From Candidatus Methylaffinis lahnbergensis (GTDB lineage Bacteria; Pseudomonadota; Alphaproteobacteria; Rhizobiales; Beijerinckiaceae), in NCBI GenBank assembly GCA_002890675.1, contig PEFW01000005.1:21341-85340 (forward strand): a stretch of 64,000 bases of DNA, given 5' to 3'. The notes beneath the pieces were generated by a model. The model searched no databases. It was given only the letters and a program-made list of their open reading frames with translations, and had not been told where the DNA came from. Position 1 is the first letter of the stretch, and each line of letters opens with the position of its first letter. Of this stretch, positions 56,584-64,000 are shown piece by piece. The translations under genes and the position numbers were made by a program.

Positions 56584-56999
56584 ATCGTCGCCGGTGTCTT
56601 CAATGCCGACGATGCTGTCACCGAAAATGGTTTCGCTCTACCGTCGATCTTGTGATAGATCAGCTTGGCCAAATCACTACGCGCAATGTTTTCGTACCGG
56701 CCATCAGTGAGCGAACGGAATATGTCGACGCCGAAGCCGCCTACGCGGCGGCCTTCCGCATTGACGAAGCGAACCTCTTGGACATCGTAGCCCTCGGACT
56801 TGAGACCGGAGAGGAGCCCCATCCGCTCCGCGATGTCGTAGCCAAGGCCCCAAAAATCGATGACATAGCCGGTTGTACGCAGACGCGATGCTCTTTCGAC
56901 CAGAGTTGGCTTGAGGCCGTGCTCACCGAGCCAGTAAGTAAGCGTCGTACCGGCAATGCCGATTCCGGAAATAAGGACAGATTGGTTCTGCAGTCGCAC
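56283..56999 (-). pseudogene. FAD-dependent monooxygenase, N-terminal part (frameshift-split)
   Basis: From ATG 56999 it reads QSVLISGIGIAGTTLTYWLG (FAD GxGxxG motif), a strand with VERASRLR, and YENIARSDLAKLIYHKI (the Arg that follows the substrate domain start). After GRAK near 56645 the frame leaves the family and becomes random. The remainder is found in the frame of 55765-56583. Together they would make about 410 residues, the normal length of the family. Substrate unknown. Confidence 0.7.
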
Positions 57000-57166
57000 A
57001 CCGTAGCCTTGGCCGGACGTGTCTTACCCTCGGGCAAAGGGTCGGATCACAGAAGGATCCTGTCCGTAAGGGAATGCAACCCAAGGGCGGATTCGGGTCT
57101 GGTCAAAAGCGGCATTTTGGCGCAATAGGCAAGACCGGCAAAGCCATGCCGCTAGTGGCAGAGACT

Positions 57167-57192
57167 CCGGTGGCCACCGGTTCCTGTTTTTT
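57167..57192 (+). terminator. Candidate Rho-independent terminator
   Basis: CCGGTGGCCACCGG (57167-57180) is a perfect 5-bp-stem, 4-base-loop hairpin followed by TTCCTGTTTTTT. No plus-strand gene ends just before it, so it may be left over from a rearrangement. It stands 17 bases upstream of the duplicated etfB promoter. Confidence 0.4.
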
Positions 57193-57208
57193 GTCAAATC
57201 CGATCGCG

Positions 57209-57237
57209 TTGACTTGTGGAAGGGGGGCCTGTACCTA
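57209..57237 (+). promoter_or_regulatory. Promoter-like pair in the truncated etfB copy
   Basis: TTGACT (57209-57214) and TACCTA (57232-57237), 17 bases apart, repeated at the intact etfB gene. Conservation in two otherwise diverged copies supports a real sigma70-type promoter, though TACCTA is a weak -10. Confidence 0.5.
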
Positions 57238-57279
57238 ACCGCACCGAGCGCGGCCGCCTTTCCGGTTAGAGTATTTCCC

Positions 57280-57315
57280 ATGAAAATTCTCGTGCCCGTG
57301 AAACGGCCGGCGTGA
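57280..57315 (+). pseudogene. etfB 5' fragment
   Basis: ATG AAA ATT CTC GTG begins MKILVPVKR, identical to the first nine residues of EtfB, then reads Pro-Ala and stops at TGA 57313-57315. Only 11 residues could be made, so this is a truncated copy of the gene's start. Confidence 0.75.
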
Positions 57316-57939
57316 AGGAACATGTCTGCACCGGGCACCGCTCGTTACCCACGACCGATTGCCTTTTGTGTCCAACAAAAGCGGGGCATAATATTCCAGC
57401 CTGTCGCCTATCTTAAGATCGTAGCCGCGCGCGAGCGTGTCGATGATAAGCATGGCGACCTCTTTGATCGCGCTTCGCCAGCCTGTTACTCCTGCACGAA
57501 ATTCCCTTTGATCCTTCCGTCGAAAATCCGAGCTCTGCCACACGGCTAAGCGCTTTACCGGTATCGCGAACCTTTGATCGCATCGTAGAATTGGCCCGGC
57601 GCAGCTTCGCTGAGGATCTGCTTAAATCATTGTCGAAAAAAGGGCATTGCGCGTAAAACTGCTCACGGCCCTTCGGCAATGCTTGGCCGCAGCCGAAATT
57701 TAATTTCAAATCGGCCAGGATCGCACGCGCCAAGGTAGCGGTAATCCCAGCGACCGGGAGTCAAAGCAGCCAAGCGAAATCTCCCATCATGTTTCGCTCC
57801 GTTACATTTCGGTGAGTGTTTTGTGACCCCTCACAAATTTGTGATGGACACGCTGGAACAACACGATGAGTGACAAAGTTTGCACGAAAGTTTGCGGTGC
57901 CTAGCCGGCCCGGAAACACCATGCAAATGAAGGAACATT
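57316..57939. other. Gene-poor stretch between the etfB fragment and the DUF1236 gene
   Basis: About 620 bases. Minus-strand pieces (for example AMLIIDTLARGYDLKIGDRL near 57440) look somewhat protein-like but are broken into different frames, so they may be a decayed gene I cannot name. Near the right end is an operator-like palindrome, listed separately. Confidence 0.4.
57821..57844. promoter_or_regulatory. CRP/FNR-type operator-like palindrome
   Basis: TTGTGA-CCCC-TCACAA (57821-57836) is a perfect 6-bp inverted repeat with 4-base spacing, the geometry of FNR/CRP-family sites. It overlaps a second palindrome, TCACAAATTTGTGA (57831-57844). It lies about 96 bases upstream of the DUF1236 gene. 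Confidence 0.45.
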
Positions 57940-58374
57940 ATGCGAAACATGCAAAACATGCGTAACATAGGGGCAATCATGACTGTGGCTGGATTGTTCG
58001 CTCTCCCGGTTTCGGCCCAAGCGCAAGGGGTTACTGGCGGCGCCGCTCGCGGTGCGGTGCAGGGTGGCGAGGCGGCAGGACCCCTCGGCGCGGCGGCTGG
58101 TGGTGTAGTTGGAGGTGTTACCGGCGGCGTAGCTGGTCTTCTTGGCATCGATCAGCGTCCGCGTTTTCGTGAATATGTCATGCGCGAACACATACCTGCC
58201 TACAGGATCCACGAACCGGTCACGGTAGGCATGGTGTTACCGTCGCCGAGTGTAACGCTTTACGCGATTCCACGCGAATTCGGGGTCTCACCGGACTATC
58301 GCTACGCGGTCGTCAACGAGAAGGTGGTTCTCGTCGAGCCAACTAGCCGGGAAATTGTCGACGTCATTGATTGA
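57940..58374 (+). CDS. DUF1236 family secreted protein
   Basis: A 144-residue protein with AAGGA five bases before its ATG. A signal peptide (IMTVAGLFALPVSAQA) is followed by a Gly/Ala-rich segment of alternating GG motifs (about 30-65) and a C-terminal domain (YVMREHIPAYRIHEPVTVG, VLPSPSVTLYAIP and YRYAVVNEKVVLVEPTSR) that matches DUF1236, a periplasmic/secreted family common in Rhizobiales. Function unknown. The operator-like palindrome lies upstream. Confidence 0.83.
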   Translation: MRNMQNMRNIGAIMTVAGLFALPVSAQAQGVTGGAARGAVQGGEAAGPLGAAAGGVVGGVTGGVAGLLGIDQRPRFREYVMREHIPAYRIHEPVTVGMVLPSPSVTLYAIPREFGVSPDYRYAVVNEKVVLVEPTSREIVDVID

Positions 58375-58525
58375 CGCAGTAAGCCAATGGCGCCGCGGCT
58401 TCCTCGGGCACGTGCACCATAGAGCAAGCCGTGGCGTCATAAAATGTGGCTCAGAATAGGTCATATGTTCTGCCGGGATGACGCCAAGCGCCCGCATGCT
58501 TACGTGTGTTTGAAAGGGAACGCCA

Positions 58526-58987
58526 ATGACGACCACGGTTCTTGTGTCAGGCACTCTTTTTCACGCGCCGCAAAGCCGCACGAAGGCTCGCGGCCGACTA
58601 GTGACGGCCACCTTGAAAGCCAAGGTCGGCAACGATACGCAATTTTGGCAGCTTGTCGCATTCAGCGAAACCGCCCAGGCCGAATTGATGCGGCTTGCCG
58701 AAGGCGACGCGCTCTCGGTGCAAGGTGCGCTCTCGGTGCAAGGTGCATTGCAAGCCAAACCTTACAAGCAAGATGCTGAAACCAAGTTCTTGTTTGGTGT
58801 CGTCGCCGAGCAGATCCTCCCGCTGCGCCAGCCGGGCAAGAAACGACGGAAGGAAGGAAGGGCTGCTACTCACCGGGGCGATGACAGCTGGCCACCGACG
58901 TCCATCCGCCGTTCATCGGCCGTTCATCCAACGACGGGGTACGGTTCTAACCGCGGGCATTCATCGGCGGATGAGGGTATACGATAA
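58526..58987 (+). CDS. SSB-like single-stranded DNA-binding protein
   Basis: A 153-residue protein whose first ~100 residues form an OB-fold of the SSB-like type: TTVLVSGTLFHAPQSRTKA, VTATLKAKVGNDTQFWQLVAF, SETAQAELMRLAEGDALSVQG and FLFGVVAEQILPLRQP. Such short SSB variants occur on plasmids and in genomic islands. A tandem duplication adds six residues in the loop ALSVQG-ALSVQG. The C-terminal 45 residues (Arg/Ser/His-rich) lack the acidic DDxIPF-type tail of housekeeping SSB. A possible terminator follows. Confidence 0.7.
   Translation: MTTTVLVSGTLFHAPQSRTKARGRLVTATLKAKVGNDTQFWQLVAFSETAQAELMRLAEGDALSVQGALSVQGALQAKPYKQDAETKFLFGVVAEQILPLRQPGKKRRKEGRAATHRGDDSWPPTSIRRSSAVHPTTGYGSNRGHSSADEGIR
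58709..58744 (+). repeat. In-frame 18-bp tandem duplication in the SSB-like gene
   Basis: The unit GCGCTCTCGGTGCAAGGT occurs twice in a row with no mismatch, duplicating ALSVQG. Perfect identity implies a recent replication-slippage event or an assembly artefact. The frame is kept. Confidence 0.85.
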
Positions 58988-59348
58988 TCATCGCGTTCAT
59001 TGTCAACAGTGTCCGCGCTCTTTGATGTGCTTCGGTGCTGCTTATGCCCCGACTGCCGCGAGCGTGGCATTTTTTACTTGATCTGAGCTGTTCTCCGCAT
59101 CCCCCATTTACAGTATGCGAAGTGACGCGCAGCCCTTTCGAGACAAATTCTGAGCCAATCTTACGCGGGAGACGTTTTTCCGAACCCGCCGGAGCCAAAA
59201 AGCAGCCGCCGCCGGGCGATTCCAATTGCACAAAATTTTGGCCAGTCTTCCATGGACGATGGCTAATCGCTGTCTTGTTCCTTGTAAGGTTTTCGGCGCC
59301 CATCGGACAAAGATGTATCTCACGTGAAGCAGACCATGTGCGATTGCG
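58988..59348. other. Intergenic region upstream of etfB
   Basis: About 360 bases without a defensible gene. It holds the hairpin terminator at 59054-59075 and ends at the etfB promoter. No other structure was seen. Confidence 0.4.
59054..59075 (+). terminator. Rho-independent terminator after the SSB-like gene
   Basis: TGCCGC-GAGC-GTGGCA (59054-59069) folds into a 6-bp stem (one G-T pair) with a 4-base loop, followed by TTTTTT. It stands 67 bases after the SSB-like stop codon and before the etfB promoter. Confidence 0.6.
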
Positions 59349-59377
59349 TTGACTTCGCGTAAGCGGGCCGGTACCTA
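59349..59377 (+). promoter_or_regulatory. etfBA promoter
   Basis: TTGACT (59349-59354) and TACCTA (59372-59377) with 17-base spacing, 43 bases upstream of the etfB ATG. The same arrangement is kept in the truncated copy at 57209-57237, which supports function. Confidence 0.55.
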
Positions 59378-59419
59378 ACTCCGCTTAATAAGACTACCTT
59401 TCTCGATCGAGTTTCATCC

Positions 59420-60169
59420 ATGAAAATTCTGGTGCCCGTGAAACGGGCAGTCGATTACAACGTCAAGATCAGAGTGAAACCCGACGGTTCCGGCGTCGAT
59501 CTCGCCAACGTCAAAATGTCGATGAACCCTTTCGACGAAATCGCCGTCGAGGAAGCGTTGTGCCTGAAGGAGTCGGGCAAGGCAACCGAGGTGATCTTGG
59601 TGTCGATCGGGCCGGCGCAGGCTACGGAGACGATCAGGAGCGGGCTCTCTATGGGCGCCGATCGGGGCATTCTCATCAAAGTGGAGCAGCCTGTCGAACC
59701 GCTCGCCGTCGCCAAGCTCCTGAAGGCTGTCGCGCTTGCCGAGGAGCCTTTGCTGATTATCCTTGGCAAGCAGGCGATCGACGACGATTGCAACCAGACC
59801 GGACAGATGCTGGCCGCGCTTTTGGGCTGGGGCCAGGGCACTTTTGCCTCGAAAGTGGCGGTTGGCGAAGGACATGTGGAAGTTACCCGCGAGGTCGACG
59901 GCGGCTTGCAAACCGTCAGCCTGAATCTCCCCGCGGTCGTCACAACCGATCTCCGCCTCAACGAACCGCGTTACGCATCGCTACCAAACATCATGAAAGC
60001 CAAGAAGAAGACGATTCTGGAGAAGACGCCCGCCGATTTTGGCGTCGATATCGCGCCGCGCCTCAAGGTTTTGAAGACCGTTGCGCCGCCCACGCGCAAG
60101 GCTGGAACCAAACTCGCCTCCGCCGCCGAGCTCGTCGCGAGGCTCAAGGACGAGGCAGGGGTGATCTGA
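59420..60169 (+). CDS. etfB: Electron transfer flavoprotein, beta subunit
   Basis: A 249-residue Etf[20 protein letters not shown] starts the AMP-binding Rossmann-like fold; [40 protein letters not shown] and the [18 protein letters not shown] stretch are the conserved AMP/partner-recognition motifs. EtfB binds EtfA to make the soluble carrier that takes electrons from acyl-CoA dehydrogenases to ETF-quinone oxidoreductase. Its TGA overlaps the etfA ATG by one base (TGATG). Confidence 0.95.
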   Translation: MKILVPVKRAVDYNVKIRVKPDGSGVDLANVKMSMNPFDEIAVEEALCLKESGKATEVILVSIGPAQATETIRSGLSMGADRGILIKVEQPVEPLAVAKLLKAVALAEEPLLIILGKQAIDDDCNQTGQMLAALLGWGQGTFASKVAVGEGHVEVTREVDGGLQTVSLNLPAVVTTDLRLNEPRYASLPNIMKAKKKTILEKTPADFGVDIAPRLKVLKTVAPPTRKAGTKLASAAELVARLKDEAGVI

Positions 60170-61113
60170 TGGCGGTGCTGCTTCTCGCCGAGGTGTCGAA
60201 CGGCAAGCTCAACGAGGCGACCGCCAAGGCGCTGACGGCCGCCAAGGCGCTTGACGAGCCGGTTCATGTCCTCGTAGCCGGCGAAAGGCTCGAAGCGGCC
60301 GCGCTGACCGCCACCAGTCTGGACGGCATCGAAAAAGTCCTGGTCGCGGATGATCCGGTTTATGCGCATCAACTGGCCGAACCGCTGGCGGCGCTTCTCG
60401 TCCAGTTGGCCGGCAATTATTCGGCGATCCTGGCCGCCGCGACCTCGACCGGCAAGAATGTCATGCCTAGGGTCGCGGCGCTCCTCGACGTGATGCAGAT
60501 TTCGGAGATTATCAAAGTCGTCGCGCCCGACACGTTCGAACGTCCGATTTATGCCGGAAACGCGATCGAGACCGTCCGGTCGACCGACGCCAAGAAGATC
60601 ATCACGGTCCGGACGGCGGCGTTTCCGGCGACCGGCGGGGGGGGCTCCGTTCCAGTCGAAAAGATCGCCGCCGGCGCCGCGCCCGAGGTTTCGAGTTTTA
60701 AGGATGAGACGCTTGCCAAATCCGAGCGCCCCGAACTTGCCTCGGCCAGGGTCGTCATATCCGGCGGCCGCGGCATGCAAAACGCCGACAATTTCAAGAC
60801 CCTGATCGAGCCAATCGCGGACAAGCTCGGGGCGGCGATGGGCGCGTCGCGCGCCGCAGTCGACGCGGGCTACGCGCCAAACGATTGGCAGGTTGGCCAG
60901 ACCGGCAAGGTCGTCGCGCCCGATCTCTATATCGCCGTCGGCATCTCCGGCGCCATCCAACACCTCGCCGGAATGAAGGACTCGAAGGTCATCGTCGCGA
61001 TCAACAAGGATGAAGAGGCGCCGATCTTCCAGATCGCGGATTACGGGCTCGTCGGCGATCTCTTCGCAATTATGCCGGCGCTAAACGAGGAGCTTGCCAA
61101 GCTCGGCCGTTAG
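60169..61113 (+). CDS. etfA: Electron transfer flavoprotein, alpha subunit
   Basis: A 314-residue EtfA starting at ATG 60169. The N-terminal half ([20 protein letters not shown]) is Rossmann-like. The C-terminal FAD domain has [55 protein letters not shown] and [20 protein letters not shown], the standard ETF-alpha signature. Translationally coupled to etfB and in the direction of hbd. Confidence 0.95.
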   Translation: MAVLLLAEVSNGKLNEATAKALTAAKALDEPVHVLVAGERLEAAALTATSLDGIEKVLVADDPVYAHQLAEPLAALLVQLAGNYSAILAAATSTGKNVMPRVAALLDVMQISEIIKVVAPDTFERPIYAGNAIETVRSTDAKKIITVRTAAFPATGGGGSVPVEKIAAGAAPEVSSFKDETLAKSERPELASARVVISGGRGMQNADNFKTLIEPIADKLGAAMGASRAAVDAGYAPNDWQVGQTGKVVAPDLYIAVGISGAIQHLAGMKDSKVIVAINKDEEAPIFQIADYGLVGDLFAIMPALNEELAKLGR

Positions 61114-61325
61114 AGCTTCGTCATTGACAGGCGAGACAGCTCTAGGCTTTTACTATAATGCGCGTTCTCACCGCGAATCTTTCGTGAAACCGGGTTTCGG
61201 CCTTAGCCCATTCGTGCTCTGGAGTTTGGCCGGTTTAGTGGCTATCGTTTCGTCTTTGGTCTAGAAATCGGTGGAATCCATATGGCTAGAGTATTCCCGC
61301 TTGTTTTCCGTTGTGAGCGAATAAA

Positions 61326-62201
61326 ATGGACATAAACAAAATCGGGGTGATCGGGGCCGGCCAAATGGGCACGGGGATCGCCCAGGTCTGCGCGCTCGCC
61401 GGCATCGAAGTCGCTCTCAACGATATCTCGGAGGCCCGCATCAACGCCGGGCTCGCCACGATCGCGGGCAACCTCGCGCGCCAGGTTGAGCGGCGCCAAG
61501 TCGATCCACCCGCGCGCGACGCGGCGTTGAGCCGGATCAAGCCCGCGCCCGGCTATGACGCCTTTGCCGACAGCGACCTCGTCATCGAAGCTGCAACCGA
61601 GAACGAGGAGGTCAAACGCAAAATTTTTTCCAAGCTTTGCCCTTCGTTGAAGCCAACGGCGATGCTGGCAACGAATACGTCGTCGATTTCGATCACGCGG
61701 CTTGCTTCGATCACCGACCGGCCGGAACGCTTCATCGGAATTCATTTCATGAATCCGGTCCCGCGCATGCAGCTCGTCGAGTTGATCCGCGGTATCGTCA
61801 CCGAAAATGTGACGTTCGATGCGGCCAAGGCGCTCATTGCCCGGCTCGGCAAGACCTTTACCGTATCCGAGGATTTCCCCGCCTTCATCGTCAATCGCAT
61901 ACTGCTGCCCATGATCAACGAAGCGATCTATACGCTCTACGAAGGCGTGGGCTCGGTCGAATCGATCGACACCGCGATGCGGCTCGGCGCGAATCATCCA
62001 ATGGGACCCTTGCAGCTCGCCGATTTCATCGGGCTCGACACCGCATTGTCCGTCATGCAGCTCCTGCATGAGGGCATGGCCGATCCGAAATATCGTCCCT
62101 GTCCCCTGCTCGTGAAATATGTCGAAGCCGGTTGGCTCGGGCGTAAAACCCAGCGCGGGTTTTACGATTATCGCAGCGGCACGCCGATTCCGACGCGATA
62201 A
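61326..62201 (+). CDS. hbd: 3-Hydroxybutyryl-CoA dehydrogenase
   Basis: A 291-residue 3-hydroxyacyl-CoA dehydrogenase of the short, monofunctional type. NAD motif IGVIGAGQMGTGIA near residue 6; TNTSSISIT with the catalytic Ser; ERFIGIHFMNPVP with catalytic His140; then FIVNRILLPMINEA and GANHPMGPLQLADFIGLD. It oxidises (S)-3-hydroxybutyryl-CoA to acetoacetyl-CoA in fatty-acid or butanoate/polyhydroxybutyrate metabolism. It lies about 210 bases after etfA, which holds a TATAAT but no matching -35. Confidence 0.93.
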   Translation: MDINKIGVIGAGQMGTGIAQVCALAGIEVALNDISEARINAGLATIAGNLARQVERRQVDPPARDAALSRIKPAPGYDAFADSDLVIEAATENEEVKRKIFSKLCPSLKPTAMLATNTSSISITRLASITDRPERFIGIHFMNPVPRMQLVELIRGIVTENVTFDAAKALIARLGKTFTVSEDFPAFIVNRILLPMINEAIYTLYEGVGSVESIDTAMRLGANHPMGPLQLADFIGLDTALSVMQLLHEGMADPKYRPCPLLVKYVEAGWLGRKTQRGFYDYRSGTPIPTR

Positions 62202-62361
62202 TCGGTTGCCGCGCAGACCGTTGTTTCAAGACGGGCTTCACAAAGGTGTCATCGAGACTGTAAAAGGTAACGCAAGAGGCTAGCCTTGGATTCGAGGCGG
62301 AGATAATCATGGGGCCGCGGCGCTGCGGCTCGCTGGCGACGCGCTAGGCGAGGGAGCTGAT

Positions 62362-62931
62362 GTGACGGTTCATTGCCAACCTAGGGTTTCTCCCGAGGCC
62401 TGTCCGGCGCTCGTGCTCAATGCCGACTTCCGCCCGTTGAGCTACTATCCTCTCTCGCTTTGGGCGTGGCAGGATTCGATCAAGGCGGTGTTCCTCGACC
62501 GGGTGAATATCGTTTCCAATTACGATAAGACGGTCCGAAGTCCGAGCTTCGAGATGCGGCTCCCCTCGGTGGTTTCGCTCAGAAGCTATGTAAGACCCTC
62601 CCGCCATCCCGCCTTCACCCGTTTCAATGTCTTTCTCCGCGACCGTTTCAGCTGCCAATATTGCGGCTCCCGCGAGGATCTGACCTTCGACCATCTCGTC
62701 CCCCGCTCGAAGGGGGGCACCACGACCTGGAAAAATGTTGTCGCCGCCTGTTCCAACTGCAATCTGCGCAAGGGCGATCTGCTCCCCGGCGAGGCGCGTA
62801 TGCGGCCGGCGCGGATGCCCTATCAGCCGAGCGTCAACGATCTGCACCAGAACGGCCGCCGCTTTCCGCCGAATTATCTGCACGAAAGCTGGATGGATTA
62901 TCTCTATTGGGATTCCGTCCTGGAGCCGTGA
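62362..62931 (+). CDS. HNH endonuclease family protein
   Basis: A 189-residue protein from GTG 62362, favoured by GGGAG five bases upstream. The C-terminal half is a zinc-containing HNH domain: CQYCGSREDLTFDHLVPRS (Cys98, Cys101, catalytic His111), TTTWKNVVAACSNCNLRKGD (Asn125, Cys130, Cys133). The N-terminal half has VLNADFRPLSYYPLSLWAWQ as in the widespread chromosomal HNH proteins of alphaproteobacteria. Probably a DNA nuclease or nickase; role unknown. Confidence 0.9.
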   Translation: MTVHCQPRVSPEACPALVLNADFRPLSYYPLSLWAWQDSIKAVFLDRVNIVSNYDKTVRSPSFEMRLPSVVSLRSYVRPSRHPAFTRFNVFLRDRFSCQYCGSREDLTFDHLVPRSKGGTTTWKNVVAACSNCNLRKGDLLPGEARMRPARMPYQPSVNDLHQNGRRFPPNYLHESWMDYLYWDSVLEP

Positions 62932-62953
62932 CGCGCGGCAACATGCGCAGCAA

Positions 62954-63661
62954 TTAGAGATTTGCCTGCCTCAGTGAATCCAATTCGGCGCGGAGACCCA
63001 GCAGTTCGAATTTGGCCTTGAAAATGTGTTGGAAAATAAACAGCGCTGTTATTCCAACTTCAGCAGTGCTTTTCATGGTATGTCGTAGCGTTATTTCATC
63101 TTTGCTCAGCGCCAATGTGCGAAATGTATGCCCGCTGCCTGACGACGCCATCTGGACTGCGTTACAAACCGCAAAAGGATTGGGATGGCCACCAAAATCG
63201 ATCGCGCGGTCGTAAAACTCTTTGAAAATCAGCGCTAGCTTATTGTCAAAGGTGGCAACGACAGCCCTGATTTCGCGGATCTGGAATTTCTGTTTCTGAG
63301 CCTTCATTCCGGCATCATCAACGTGCCGGCCAAAAAACACATCTTCTAGGGTAGGATCGGCAAACATCACCAGCGCATAGCCCGCGTACTCGAGGCATGA
63401 CCGCATCATCACGAATGCCTCGACCACTTGCCCCGCTAGCGCCATACCCACTGTTGTTTTGTAAGCGTACTGGGAGCGCAGGAACAACATTCCCGTCGTC
63501 GCGGGTTCTGGGTTTATGAGGTTCTTTCCACCAGTCGAGAAACAATCGTTCACCCGCCGCATGACGCTATACGGCTCAGGAAAGTTCGCTAGGTTCGCAA
63601 TCTGGTTCGAGTTCACTGCTTTGAGGAAGCGAGTGAGATCATCGGCGCCCCAATCTGGCAA
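62954..63661 (-). CDS. Hypothetical protein beside IS630-type element
   Basis: A 235-residue mostly helical protein without signal peptide. Helical stretches (MLFLRSQYAYKTTVGMALAGQ, VVEAFVMMRSCLEYAGYALVM, TMKSTAEVGITALFIFQHIF) resemble those of uncharacterised proteins in accessory regions with SLEYAGYA-like cores. I do not recognise a family. GC content is lower than in its neighbours, and it lies directly next to a transposase gene, so it is likely acquired. Confidence 0.65.
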   Translation of the reverse strand: MPDWGADDLTRFLKAVNSNQIANLANFPEPYSVMRRVNDCFSTGGKNLINPEPATTGMLFLRSQYAYKTTVGMALAGQVVEAFVMMRSCLEYAGYALVMFADPTLEDVFFGRHVDDAGMKAQKQKFQIREIRAVVATFDNKLALIFKEFYDRAIDFGGHPNPFAVCNAVQMASSGSGHTFRTLALSKDEITLRHTMKSTAEVGITALFIFQHIFKAKFELLGLRAELDSLRQANL

Positions 63662-63811
63662 TTTATTTCTCCTCCTCGAACAATCGATGAGACGAGAGCC
63701 GAGACGCGTTAAAAGGCACTAGAGCGGGATGAGGTTTGAGTGAATCGCGAGGGATTCCCAAATCGGCTTTTTGCTGATTCAAGGTTGGGACTGGATTGGA
63801 GGCCAGCATGG

Positions 63812-64000
63812 ATGACCAAGCCTTATTCCTTGGATCTTCGTGATCGAGCGGTTGCGCGAGTGGTGGCGGGCGAGACGGTCCGCTCGGTTGCGGCGACGTT
63901 GCGGGTGGGCGTTTCGAGCGTCGTGAAATGGTCGCAGCGCTTTCGCGCGACGGGCAGCGCGGCGCCGAGAAAGATGGGGGGCTATCGGCCGCGCGTTCTG
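63812..64000 (+). CDS. IS630-family transposase, N-terminal part (runs off window)
   Basis: The frame from ATG 63812 reads MTKPYSLDLRDRAVARVVAG, then TVRSVAATLRVGVSSVVKWS and RKMGGYRPRVL, to the window edge. This is the helix-turn-helix N-terminus of IS630-type transposases. The DDE catalytic part would follow beyond 64000. The left terminal inverted repeat probably lies between 63715 and 63800; I cannot fix its base. Confidence 0.85.
   Translation, partial: MTKPYSLDLRDRAVARVVAGETVRSVAATLRVGVSSVVKWSQRFRATGSAAPRKMGGYRPRVL

Larger units (their letters stand above)
57201..57315 (+). repeat. Duplicated etfB promoter and leader (truncated copy)
   Basis: This segment matches the sequence in front of the real etfB at about 59341-59453. 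Both hold GCGTTGACT, 17 bases, TACCTAAC, a short leader and an ATG followed by nearly the same first nine codons. It lies 2.14 kb upstream of the intact copy in direct orientation. Confidence 0.75.

Noticed and set aside
59971..60963. A 330-residue minus-strand frame opposite etfB/etfA
   Set aside because: Antisense shadow of two strongly conserved genes; Asp/Arg/Gly-rich with no motif.
61134..61172. A promoter for hbd from TTGACA and TATAAT
   Set aside because: The two boxes are about 24 bases apart, too far for one sigma70 promoter.

Overview
The window reads as chromosome of a GC-rich alphaproteobacterium of the Rhizobiales (Hyphomicrobiales), probably close to the Beijerinckiaceae/Methylocystaceae. 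The evidence is an Irr-type Fur regulator, a DUF1236 protein, a DUF4175/TIGR02302 protein, and the order HIG1-like protein, cobalamin adenosyltransferase, etfB, etfA, 3-hydroxybutyryl-CoA dehydrogenase. The taxonomic call is inference from gene content.

Layout. (1) 1-10.3 kb, minus strand: an exopolysaccharide/capsule operon. It begins with two tandem KpsE-like export proteins, followed by a hypothetical protein, a GT2, a GT4, a sugar epimerase and a second GT4 that is cut by the window edge. A nonsense-split PLD-like gene sits inside it. (2) 10.9-18.35 kb, plus strand: one very large type I polyketide synthase, KS-AT-DH-(degenerate MT)-ER-KR-ACP, transcribed away from the capsule operon across an AT-rich gap. 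(3) 18.35-19.3 kb: a decayed IS481-family element with nearly complete 6-bp target repeats, inserted exactly on the PKS stop codon. (4) 19.3-22.0 kb: two small membrane ORFs, irr, and a fatty-acid-hydroxylase-like gene. (5) 22.0-30.2 kb: an accessory mercury-resistance island (merR, merT, merP, a secreted unknown, a second merP, merF, a cytosolic HMA protein, merA) followed by a second disulfide reductase between two copies of a membrane gene. Transposase and TPR-ATPase remnants mark its left side. (6) 30.2-38.8 kb: a lipid/glycolipid block with an SDR, a GNAT-like acyltransferase, an alpha-oxoamine synthase (AONS/RkpG/serine-palmitoyltransferase-like), a GT2 with six FDxxWY repeats, a methyltransferase and a GT21/HpnI-like membrane glycosyltransferase. 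(7) 38.9-54.7 kb: housekeeping genes (M48 protease, DoxX, redoxin, rpiA, DUF2059, pbpC, alpha-2-macroglobulin, LptM-like lipoprotein, lysA, DUF4175). (8) 54.8-62.9 kb: the cobalamin/ETF/beta-oxidation block, interrupted by a frameshifted FAD monooxygenase and by a 2.1-kb segment bounded by a duplicated etfB promoter. (9) An unknown protein and the start of an IS630-type transposase end the window.

The most interesting reading is that the PKS, AONS, SDR, GNAT, fatty-acid hydroxylase, GT21-like enzyme and KpsE-type exporters are parts of one lipid-plus-polysaccharide system. It resembles rhizobial RkpA/RkpG/RkpH and Burkholderia WcbR/WcbT, and it also resembles bacterial sphingolipid synthesis. 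The mercury island has separated its parts.

Three genes (PLD-like, alpha-2-macroglobulin, FAD monooxygenase) are each broken by one stop or one apparent missing base. These may be real decay or consensus errors, and read-level checking would decide.
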